From the NCBI RefSeq assembly GCF_002953195.1, contig NZ_CP026377.1, positions 1,674,001 through 1,738,000 of the forward strand: a stretch of 64,000 nucleotides of DNA, given 5' to 3'. Source of the DNA: Mixta gaviniae. GTDB taxonomy: Bacteria > Pseudomonadota > Gammaproteobacteria > Enterobacterales > Enterobacteriaceae. Position 1 is the first letter of the stretch; each line of letters starts with the position of its first letter. The notes beneath the pieces were generated by a model that was not told the origin of the DNA, did no database searches, and saw nothing but the letters and a program-made list of their open reading frames with translations. This document shows, in pieces, positions 57,234-64,000 of this stretch. Made by a program: the position numbers and the translations under genes.

Positions 57234-59058
57234 AGTCTTTGACGCAAAATCTTTTCTGAAAACTGTCACCAGTCAGCCCGGCGTATATCGCATGTATGAC
57301 AGTGGCGGCACGGTTATCTACGTTGGCAAAGCCAAGGATCTGAAGAAACGCCTCAGCAGCTACTTCCGCAGCAACCTTGCCAGCCGTAAAACCGAAGCGC
57401 TGGTGGCCAATATTCAGCATATTGATGTCACCGTTACGCACACCGAAACCGAAGCGCTGTTGCTTGAGCATAACTACATTAAGCTCTACCAGCCTCGCTA
57501 TAACGTGCTGCTGCGCGACGATAAATCCTATCCCTATATCTTTCTGAGCGGCGATCCGCATCCGCGCCTGGCGATCCATCGCGGCGCTAAACATGCCAAA
57601 GGTGAATATTTCGGCCCGTTCCCCAACGGCTACGCGGTGCGTGAAACGCTGGCGCTGCTACAGAAAATCTTTCCCGTACGGCAGTGTGAAAACAGCGTCT
57701 ATCGCAACCGTTCGCGCCCTTGTCTGCAATATCAGATTGGCCGCTGCCTGGGGCCGTGCGTCGCCGGGCTGGTGAGCGAAGAGGAGTATGCGCAGCAGAC
57801 GGAATATGTGCGCCTTTTCCTGTCGGGGAAAGACGATCAGGTGCTGAATATGCTGGTCAGCCGCATGGAGCAGGCCAGCCAGTCGCTGCGTTTTGAAGAG
57901 GCCGCGCGTCTGCGCGATCAGATTCAGGCGGTTCGCCGCGTCACTGAAAAGCAGTTCGTCTCCAATCAGGGCGATGACCTGGATGTGATCGGCGTCTCCT
58001 ACGATGCGGGAATGGCCTGCCTGCACGTGCTTTTCATTCGTCAGGGCAAGGTGCTGGGCAGCCGCAGCTATTTTCCTAAAATTCCGGGCGGCACCGAGCT
58101 GGCGGAAGTGGTGCAAACTTTTGTCGGGCAGTTTTATCTGCAGGGCAGCGAGGCGCGTACGTTGCCGGGTGAGATCCTGCTCGATTTCGAATTGCCGGAG
58201 CGGGAGCTGCTGGCGGAGTCGCTGAGCGAACTGGCCGGACGCAAAATTCATATTCAAAGCCGGCCGCGCGGCGATCGCGCCCGCTATCTGAAGCTGGCGC
58301 GCACCAACGCGGCGACGGCGCTGGTGACCAAATTAACCCAGCAGTCCACCATCCATCAGCGATTGACGGCGCTGGCTGAGGTGCTGGATCTGCCGCAGAT
58401 CAAGCGCATGGAGTGTTTTGACATTAGTCATACCATGGGCGAGCAGACGGTCGCCTCCTGCGTGGTGTTTGACAGCAACGGCCCGGCGCGCGCGGAATAT
58501 CGCCGCTATAATATTACCGGCATTACGCCCGGCGATGATTATGCCGCAATGAACCAGGTGCTGCGCCGCCGTTACGGCAAGGCGCTGGAGCCGGAAAAAG
58601 TGCCGGACGTGATCCTGATCGACGGCGGCAAAGGGCAGCTGGCGCAGGCGAAGCAGGTTTTCGCTGAGCTGGAGGTCAGCTGGGATAAAGATCACCCGCT
58701 GCTGCTGGGCGTAGCGAAAGGCAGCGATCGTAAAGCGGGCCTGGAAACGCTGTTTCTCCAGCCGGAAGGCGAGGGCTTTTCTTTGCCACCCGATTCGCCA
58801 GCGCTGCACGTGATCCAGCATATTCGTGACGACTCTCACAATCATGCGATTACCGGGCATCGCAATAAACGCGCCAGGGTGAAAAATACCAGCGCGCTGG
58901 AAAGCATTGAGGGCATCGGCCCGAAACGACGCCAGCAGCTGTTAAAATATATGGGCGGCCTGCAGCCGCTGATGAACGCCTCGGTGGAGGAGATAGCCAA
59001 AGTACCCGGCATTTCCCACGCCCTGGCGGAGAAAATCTTTTACTCGTTAAAACACTAG
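57226..59058 (+). CDS. uvrC: Excinuclease ABC subunit UvrC
   Basis: Nuclease of nucleotide excision repair that cuts on both sides of a lesion after UvrAB loading. It has 610 residues, the E. coli length. N-terminal GIY-YIG domain ([29 protein letters not shown]) for the 3' cut, Cys-rich insert ([15 protein letters not shown]), UVR domain ([18 protein letters not shown]), RNase H-like domain for the 5' cut ([31 protein letters not shown]) and C-terminal double helix-hairpin-helix. GTG start at 57226 inside the uvrY end, so the two are coupled. Confidence 0.98.
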   Translation: MNEVFDAKSFLKTVTSQPGVYRMYDSGGTVIYVGKAKDLKKRLSSYFRSNLASRKTEALVANIQHIDVTVTHTETEALLLEHNYIKLYQPRYNVLLRDDKSYPYIFLSGDPHPRLAIHRGAKHAKGEYFGPFPNGYAVRETLALLQKIFPVRQCENSVYRNRSRPCLQYQIGRCLGPCVAGLVSEEEYAQQTEYVRLFLSGKDDQVLNMLVSRMEQASQSLRFEEAARLRDQIQAVRRVTEKQFVSNQGDDLDVIGVSYDAGMACLHVLFIRQGKVLGSRSYFPKIPGGTELAEVVQTFVGQFYLQGSEARTLPGEILLDFELPERELLAESLSELAGRKIHIQSRPRGDRARYLKLARTNAATALVTKLTQQSTIHQRLTALAEVLDLPQIKRMECFDISHTMGEQTVASCVVFDSNGPARAEYRRYNITGITPGDDYAAMNQVLRRRYGKALEPEKVPDVILIDGGKGQLAQAKQVFAELEVSWDKDHPLLLGVAKGSDRKAGLETLFLQPEGEGFSLPPDSPALHVIQHIRDDSHNHAITGHRNKRARVKNTSALESIEGIGPKRRQQLLKYMGGLQPLMNASVEEIAKVPGISHALAEKIFYSLKH

Positions 59059-59128
59059 CATTGAAACGCCGGTGGCAATGTAGCAACATACGGGTAAACC
59101 CTACTCATGCCAGACAGTTAGCGTACCT

Positions 59129-59677
59129 ATGCAATTGAATATTCCGACGTGGCTCACCCTGTTTCGTGTCGTCCTGATTCCTTTTTTTGTACTGGCATTC
59201 TATCTGCCGTTTCACTGGGGGCCGATGGCGTGCGCCATCATCTTCGTGGTGGCGGCGATCACTGACTGGTTCGACGGCTTTCTCGCCCGACGCTGGAAGC
59301 AGTCCACCCGCTTTGGCGCCTTTCTCGATCCGGTCGCTGATAAGGTAATGGTTGCGATGGCGCTGGTGCTGGTGGCGGAGCAGTTCCACGCCTGGTGGAT
59401 TACCCTGCCGGCGGCAACCATGATCGCGCGTGAAATCATTATCTCTGCGCTGCGCGAATGGATGGCGGAAATCGGCAAGCGTAGCAGCGTGGCCGTCTCC
59501 TGGATCGGCAAGGTAAAGACAACCGCGCAGATGCTGGCGCTGGTGGCGCTGCTGTGGCATCCCAACGAGCTGGTTTCCGGTATCGGGGTGGCTGCATTGT
59601 ATATCGCTGCGGTGCTGACCTTCTGGTCAATGTTCCAGTATTTGAGCGCCGCGCGCGGCGATCTGTTTGAAGGTTGA
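59129..59677 (+). CDS. pgsA: CDP-diacylglycerol-glycerol-3-phosphate 3-phosphatidyltransferase
   Basis: Inner-membrane enzyme that makes phosphatidylglycerophosphate, the committed step to phosphatidylglycerol and cardiolipin. It has 182 residues, the same as in E. coli. The CDP-alcohol phosphotransferase motif DG-x2-AR-x8-G-x3-D-x3-D is complete in [20 protein letters not shown] and the following DPVADK. Helices include [21 protein letters not shown]. It lies 70 bases after uvrC and upstream of the tRNA cluster, as in E. coli. Confidence 0.97.
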   Translation: MQLNIPTWLTLFRVVLIPFFVLAFYLPFHWGPMACAIIFVVAAITDWFDGFLARRWKQSTRFGAFLDPVADKVMVAMALVLVAEQFHAWWITLPAATMIAREIIISALREWMAEIGKRSSVAVSWIGKVKTTAQMLALVALLWHPNELVSGIGVAALYIAAVLTFWSMFQYLSAARGDLFEG

Positions 59678-59825
59678 TCGATGCGATGTAAAAAGCAGCA
59701 AACGGTGCAAAAGTGCGGATAATTTTATTGACTCATTTCTTCAGGTCAGTAGAATGCAACGCATCGACAGGCGAGACGCTCGCCAGAAGATGAAAGAAAT
59801 CAGTAGCTTGGTAATTTACTGAAAT

Positions 59826-59901
<76 letters not shown>

Positions 59902-59953
59902 GATTGCCATCAATATTTAGATTGTCCGGTTCCGGGCAATCACACAGAATAAA

Positions 59954-60027
59954 GGCGCGTTGGCAGAGTGGCCATGCAGCGGATTGCAAATCCGCCTACC
60001 TCGGTTCGACTCCGGGACGCGCCTCCA
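59954..60027 (+). tRNA. cysT: tRNA-Cys(GCA)
   Basis: 74 bases with encoded CCA. Acceptor GGCGCGT pairs with ACGCGCC, anticodon GCA in GATTGCAAATC, T-loop GGTTCGACTCC. Second of three clustered tRNAs. Confidence 0.97.
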
Positions 60028-60037
60028 ATTTACACCC

Positions 60038-60124
60038 GCCCGGGTGGTGAAATCGGTAGACACAAGGGATTTAAAATCCCTCGGCTGTATGGCTGTGCGG
60101 GTTCAAGTCCCGCCCCGGGCACCA
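60038..60124 (+). tRNA. leuZ: tRNA-Leu(UAA)
   Basis: 87-base class II tRNA with encoded CCA. Acceptor GCCCGGG pairs with CCCGGGC, anticodon TAA in GGATTTAAAATCC, long variable arm (CGGCTGTATGGCTG), T-arm GCGGGTTCAAGTCCCGC. Confidence 0.97.
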
Positions 60125-60779
60125 TATAAAGCACCGAATAAAATCAAAGCAATAAGTAGTAATGTCGTGACCGCCTAAGGGCGGTTTTTTTGTTTTTGTC
60201 CTGCTTACACCCAGGCCGTCCGCGCTTTACCTCTCTTTTCCTCCCTGCGCTTACAGCGCAAACCCTGGTTCCCACTGTGGCGTGGCTGGCCGGAGTGCTT
60301 GATCGCCGGGCGCTGCCTGGCCCCTGTGGTGGTGGGCCGATCCTGCCTTTTGCCAGGCGTGACTGGCGGTAAGTGATAAAAGCGTAAATGACAGCGTTCT
60401 GTTGGCACCCTTAACCCGCCGGCGGCGTTTTTCTGCCGGCCGAAACGGCGCGCAGCAGGAGAGTCGCCGCCGGGTTCTGGCGAGGGGGCGGTAACGGCTT
60501 TACCATTGAAAAGCGTTTTATAGTTACAACATACTAAAAAAGAAAGCTAACACTCCACTCGGCAGCGTGCCGACAACGGCTAAACAGCCACAGAAAGGGC
60601 AGGGTTTGATAAACAGCAAAAGAGAAGCGTCTGAAAGGCGCATAATGGCGCTTTCCTAATCCTGTTCGCTTGCCTGTTTCGTCACAGCCGCATCTGCCGT
60701 GCCGGGAGGGGCAGCTAACCCGCGCCTTGCCGGCTCGCTCTGCCGACAGGCGATAACCTAACTTCTGTCACTATTCGCT
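60125..60779. other. Gene-free region after the tRNA cluster
   Basis: 655 bases. The first 70 hold the tRNA-operon terminator. The rest has only short frames with no family resemblance (one of 60 residues at 60190-60372 lacks a ribosome-binding site). No copy of the leuZ 3' end or other direct repeat, and no integrase, is visible, so there is no evidence of an integrated element. The promoter of the DUF1275 gene should lie near the end. Confidence 0.5.
60166..60192 (+). terminator. Terminator of the tRNA operon
   Basis: Short stem CCGCC / GGCGG, then TTTTTTTGTTTTTG, 47 bases after leuZ. Confidence 0.8.
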
Positions 60780-61502
60780 ATGTTAATTTGTCAGGATGAG
60801 GCCAGAACATTCGTTACCGACAGCCGGCTGGCCGCCACGCTTGCGCTGGTCGCAGGCGCGCTTAATACCGCCGCGTTTGAAGCCGTCGGCTTTTTTTCCG
60901 CCAATATGACCGGCAACGTCTCGTCGCTCTCTGAGCGGCTGGCACGCGGCGAACTGTCGGTCGCGCTCTTTTTTCTTGAAATCGTCTGCCTGTTTATTCT
61001 CGGCTCCGTCTTTTCGACGCTGCTGATCAACCACGGCCGGCGGCGCGGCATCCGTTCCGTTTATGCCATTAACATCTTGCTGGAGGCGCTGCTGTTGCTG
61101 CTGCTGGGCTGGGTAGAGGCGTGGCTGGCGCCGCGTTCGTCCGGTACGCTGATGATCCTCAGCCTGAGCTTTTTGATGGGGCTGCAAAATGCGGTGGTGA
61201 CGCGTATCTCTAACGCGCGCGTGCGCACCACGCATGTGTCGGGAACCGCAACCGACGTCGGTATTGAGGTGGCGATGCTGCTCGATATCGTGCGGCGCAA
61301 AGAATCGCCGGAGTATACGCCGGTTTATCTGCAACGGCTGCTGCTGCACGGCGCCACGCTGGCGGCGTTTTTACTGGGCGGAGTAGGGGGGATTTGGCTC
61401 TATCGCCTGACGGGCGAAGCCTTTCTGCTGGTGGTCGGCGCTTTGCTGGCGCTACTGGCGCTCGCCTATCTCTGCAAAGCCCGACGCCAGCGCGTACAGT
61501 AG
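60780..61502 (+). CDS. DUF1275 family membrane protein (YoaK-like)
   Basis: Inner-membrane protein of unknown function with 240 residues and six to seven helices. Family signatures are ALVAGALNTAAFEAVGFFSANMTGNVSSLSERLARGE near the N-terminus and LMGLQNAVVTRISNARVRTTHVSGTATDVGIEVAML in the middle. Lone gene, convergent with the SulP transporter. No ribosome-binding site of good quality is seen before ATG 60780. Confidence 0.88.
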   Translation: MLICQDEARTFVTDSRLAATLALVAGALNTAAFEAVGFFSANMTGNVSSLSERLARGELSVALFFLEIVCLFILGSVFSTLLINHGRRRGIRSVYAINILLEALLLLLLGWVEAWLAPRSSGTLMILSLSFLMGLQNAVVTRISNARVRTTHVSGTATDVGIEVAMLLDIVRRKESPEYTPVYLQRLLLHGATLAAFLLGGVGGIWLYRLTGEAFLLVVGALLALLALAYLCKARRQRVQ

Positions 61503-61522
61503 AGGCCGCCACGCGGCGGCCT
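61503..61522. terminator. Hairpin between DUF1275 gene and SulP transporter gene
   Basis: Stem AGGCCGCC / GGCGGCCT with loop ACGC directly between two convergent stop codons. It lacks a T-run, so terminator activity is uncertain. Confidence 0.45.
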
Positions 61523-61527
61523 GCTGC

Positions 61528-63030
61528 TTAAAGCGTGCCGCTCAGCCGGCGATGGAAATCGCTGCTGCGCGTATCCAGGCCGATAATGGTGACCTTCGCC
61601 TGATAACGCTGGTAGCGGTTTTCAATCGCATCGAGCGCCGCCACGCTGGAGGCGTCCCAAATTTGCGCATGGGTTAAATCGATGGTCACATCCTGCGGAT
61701 CGTGCGCGTAGTCAAAATGTTCGAACAGGTCGTTGCTGCTGCCGAAAAAGAGCGGCCCACGCACGGTATAACGTACCGCTTTGCCATCGGCGCTCAGCTG
61801 CCGCTCGGCATGGATCACATGCGCCACGCGGCGGGCAAACAGCAAAATGGCGAACAGCACGCCGCCCACCACGCCGATCGCCAGGTTGCCGGTCCAGACG
61901 GTTGCTGCGACTGTCAGCAGCATGGTGACCGTCTCCGAGATCGGAATGCGCTTCAGCGTGGCAGGCTGCAGGCTATGCCAGTTCACGGTCTTCAGCGCCA
62001 CAATCATCATAATACCCGCCAGCACCACCATCGGGATCTGCGCCATCACCGCGCTAAGGCCGGTGACCAGTAATAACAGCACCAGCGCGGCGGCAACGGT
62101 TGAGACGCGGGTACGCGCCTTGCCCAGCTCAACGTTGACGATAGTCTGGCCAATCATCGCGCAACCGGCGATACCGCCGTAAAAGGCGGCGAGGATATTC
62201 CCGACGCCCAGCCCCCAGCACTCACGGCGCTTGCTGGAGGGCGTATCGGTCAGATCGTCAACCAGCTTGGCGGTCAACAGGGATTCCATCAGGCCGACCA
62301 GCGCGATGCTTATCGCGGTCGGCCAGACAATCTGCAGCGTGGCGAGATCCAGCGGCACCGCCAGCTGATTCAGGCCGGGCAGGCCAGCCTGCATCGGGCC
62401 TTCATCCCCGACGTTCGGCACCTGCAGTCCACAGAAGACGGCGATGGCGGTGATCACCACAATCGCTACCAGCGGCGAAGGCACGCTTTTCAACAGACGC
62501 GGCAGCAGCAGCACGATAGCCAGCGTCAGCGCGAACAGCAGCCATACCGGCAGCGCCTGGCCCCAGACATGCGGCACCTGCGCAAAAAAGATCAGCACGC
62601 CCAGCGCATTGACAAAACCGAGCATCACCGAGCGCGGAATATAGCGCATCATGCGCGCCAGCCCGGCAAGGCCGAACAGGATCTGGATAACCCCGCCCAT
62701 CAGCACCGCAGGCATAATGTATTCGATGCCGTGCGCGCGCACCATCGGGCCGATGACCAGCGCCACCGAACCGGCGGCGGCGGTCACCATCGCGGGCCGT
62801 CCGCCCAGCACGGAGAGCGTCAGCGCCAGCACGACCGAGGCGATCAGGCTCACTTTCGGGTCAACGCCGGCGATCACGGAAAATGAGATCACTTCCGGGA
62901 TCAGCGCCAGTGCGGTAATTACGCCGGCAAGGCACTCGCGCGTCAGTAATGTGGGCGAGCGTAGCACGCGGGCCACGGTTAACGCGCTGTCGACGTGCTT
63001 TGTCTCGCTCGTCGCAGAGGGGGTAGTCAT
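61528..63030 (-). CDS. SulP family inorganic anion transporter with STAS domain
   Basis: Inner-membrane transporter of the SLC26/SulP family (sulfate, bicarbonate or dicarboxylates). It has 500 residues. Membrane part (about 30-400): ECLAGVITALALIPEVISFSVIAGVDPKVSLIASVVLALTLS and the family signature GGIAGCAMIGQTIVNVELGKARTRVST. The C-terminal STAS domain (about 410-490) has VTIDLTHAQIWDASSVAALDAIENRY, with the DASSV serine typical of anti-sigma-antagonist folds. The specific anion cannot be told from sequence; the short STAS and overall length recall bicarbonate-type SulP proteins more than E. coli DauA. Confidence 0.9.
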   Translation of the reverse strand: MTTPSATSETKHVDSALTVARVLRSPTLLTRECLAGVITALALIPEVISFSVIAGVDPKVSLIASVVLALTLSVLGGRPAMVTAAAGSVALVIGPMVRAHGIEYIMPAVLMGGVIQILFGLAGLARMMRYIPRSVMLGFVNALGVLIFFAQVPHVWGQALPVWLLFALTLAIVLLLPRLLKSVPSPLVAIVVITAIAVFCGLQVPNVGDEGPMQAGLPGLNQLAVPLDLATLQIVWPTAISIALVGLMESLLTAKLVDDLTDTPSSKRRECWGLGVGNILAAFYGGIAGCAMIGQTIVNVELGKARTRVSTVAAALVLLLLVTGLSAVMAQIPMVVLAGIMMIVALKTVNWHSLQPATLKRIPISETVTMLLTVAATVWTGNLAIGVVGGVLFAILLFARRVAHVIHAERQLSADGKAVRYTVRGPLFFGSSNDLFEHFDYAHDPQDVTIDLTHAQIWDASSVAALDAIENRYQRYQAKVTIIGLDTRSSDFHRRLSGTL

Positions 63031-63209
63031 AATTTGCAGGCTCTTATTGTCTTAGTATGATGCGGCGACGCGCACCGTAAATCTGAAAGGGATGAATTGT
63101 CCGGGCAGGACAAGCGCGGTATGTTACCGTTAATTGGGCATGGACACCAGTTCAGCCCCGCCGCCGTCCAGTGAAGGGGCCGGCACCATCATAGTCAGAG
63201 GGGAAAAGG

Positions 63210-63599
63210 ATGCAGCTACGTATCGCCAGACCGGTCAACGATTTACACCGCAGCCAGCAGCTCTACTGCCAGGGAATGGGTATGCAACTGCTGGGGGAGT
63301 TTAGCGATCATCAGGGGCACAGCGGCATTATGCTCGGCTACGCGGGCGAAAGCTGGCATCTCGAATTTACTCATTGCCTTCATCATCCGGCCGCGCCAGC
63401 CTCGACCGCGGAAGATTTGCTGGTGCTGTATCTGCCTGAGGAAGCGGTATGGCTGGCGCGTTGCGAAGCGATGCAGGCGGCGGGCTTCCGGACGATTACG
63501 CCCTTCAACCCTTACTGGGAAACCGCCGCCCGCACTTTTATCGATGAAGATGGCTACCGCACGGTAATACGTCTCGGCAGCTGGCCTGCGGTTAGCTGA
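63210..63599 (+). CDS. VOC superfamily protein (glyoxalase/bleomycin-resistance fold)
   Basis: Vicinal-oxygen-chelate fold protein with 129 residues (YycE-like). Two beta-alpha-beta-beta-beta modules are visible: IARPVNDLHRSQQLYCQGMGMQLLGEF with WHLEFTHC, and DLLVLYLPEEAVWLARCEAMQAAGF with NPYWETAARTFIDEDGYRTVI. Possible metal ligands are few (His in WHLEF, Glu, Asp). Substrate unknown. A GGGAAAAGG site precedes the ATG. It overlaps the ymgB-like gene by 8 bases, tail to tail. Confidence 0.85.
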   Translation: MQLRIARPVNDLHRSQQLYCQGMGMQLLGEFSDHQGHSGIMLGYAGESWHLEFTHCLHHPAAPASTAEDLLVLYLPEEAVWLARCEAMQAAGFRTITPFNPYWETAARTFIDEDGYRTVIRLGSWPAVS

Positions 63600-63852
63600 G
63601 GATATCGTCCTCAGTTTTATGCACCACCAGTTCCAGCACGTGACGATAAATATCCAGCGTCACCACGTCGCTTTCCAGCTCCAGGCGTTGGATCAGCTTA
63701 GTGATAATCGCTTTATTGTTTATCGGCTGACCCGCCTGGAGGATCTCGGCGACAACGGTGCCAAGAATTTCCATCTCATTAATCGCCGCGCTTTCCTGCT
63801 TATTAAAGTACTCAGCAATTTCCTTGTCGGTCTGGGGTGTCATAGTCTGCAT
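63592..63852 (-). CDS. YmgB/AriR family biofilm and acid-resistance regulator
   Basis: Small helical protein of the YmgB/AriR family; in E. coli AriR (88 residues) affects biofilm formation and acid resistance. It has 86 residues. The conserved C-terminal half reads PINNKAIITKLIQRLELESDVVTLDIYRHVLELVVHKTEDDI, closely matching AriR (VNNKNIILSLIHSLE...TADDM). AGAGGA lies at good distance from ATG 63852. Lone gene at the window end; the remaining 148 bases show no further gene. Confidence 0.85.
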   Translation of the reverse strand: MQTMTPQTDKEIAEYFNKQESAAINEMEILGTVVAEILQAGQPINNKAIITKLIQRLELESDVVTLDIYRHVLELVVHKTEDDILS

Positions 63853-64000
63853 GTCAGTCCTCTTTAACGCGGCCAGCGCGCGTTAAGGCTTATAGTATCG
63901 GGCGATATCGGCCGTTGCCTGGCCGGGTTTAAAGGGGTAACACGGTAACGAACAATGCGAAACAGGATGCAGCACATCCTTCAGACGAAAAAAAACCTCT

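Noticed and set aside
60190..60372. 60-residue frame after the tRNA terminator
   Set aside because: No ribosome-binding site, no resemblance to any family; probably random.

Overview
The window is chromosomal DNA of an enterobacterium, most likely Erwiniaceae (Pantoea/Mixta/Erwinia-like). Three things point that way: the gene order follows the Escherichia coli chromosome almost gene for gene over long blocks, the proteins are close but not identical to E. coli ones, and a complete luxR-luxI pair sits at the locus where E. coli keeps only the orphan regulator sdiA. The genus is an inference. I see no insertion sequence, prophage, integrase or CRISPR array.

Block 1 (1-38 kb) matches the E. coli ompF to yccA segment: ompF (cut by the window start), asnS, pncB, pepN, the sulfonate operon ssuEADCB (ssuB carries a frameshift), pyrD, zapC, ycbX, rlmKL, uup, pqiABC, rmf, fabA, lonH (ycbZ), matP, ompA, sulA with its LexA box, tfoX/sxy, yccS, yccF, helD, mgsA, yccT (csgI), yccU, hspQ, rlmI, yccX, tusE and yccA. 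It ends in two tandem, nearly identical tRNA-Ser(UGA) genes.

Block 2 (38-50 kb) matches the E. coli agp-wrbA-rut segment with changes. Agp has gained a long Ala/Lys-rich tail, an aldehyde dehydrogenase lies between agp and yccJ, and a DMT-type transporter lies between wrbA and rutG. The pyrimidine-degradation operon is rutABCDFG and lacks rutE. It has a near-perfect sigma-54 promoter and a RutR-like operator, and rutR is divergent.

Block 3 (50-54 kb) is a junction of unrelated genes: a YdjM-like membrane hydrolase, cycA and an extensin-like protein, followed by 625 bp of AT-rich, gene-free DNA with several dyads.

Block 4 (54-60 kb) matches the E. coli sdiA-yecF-uvrY-uvrC-pgsA-glyW-cysT-leuZ segment, here with luxR (sdiA) and luxI side by side. 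A perfect 20-bp palindrome between them is the likely lux box. This quorum-sensing locus is the most interesting system in the window. It looks like an intact version of a circuit of which E. coli keeps only the receptor.

Block 5 (60-64 kb) holds a 655-bp gene-free stretch, a DUF1275 membrane protein, a SulP anion transporter, a VOC protein and a YmgB/AriR-family biofilm regulator.
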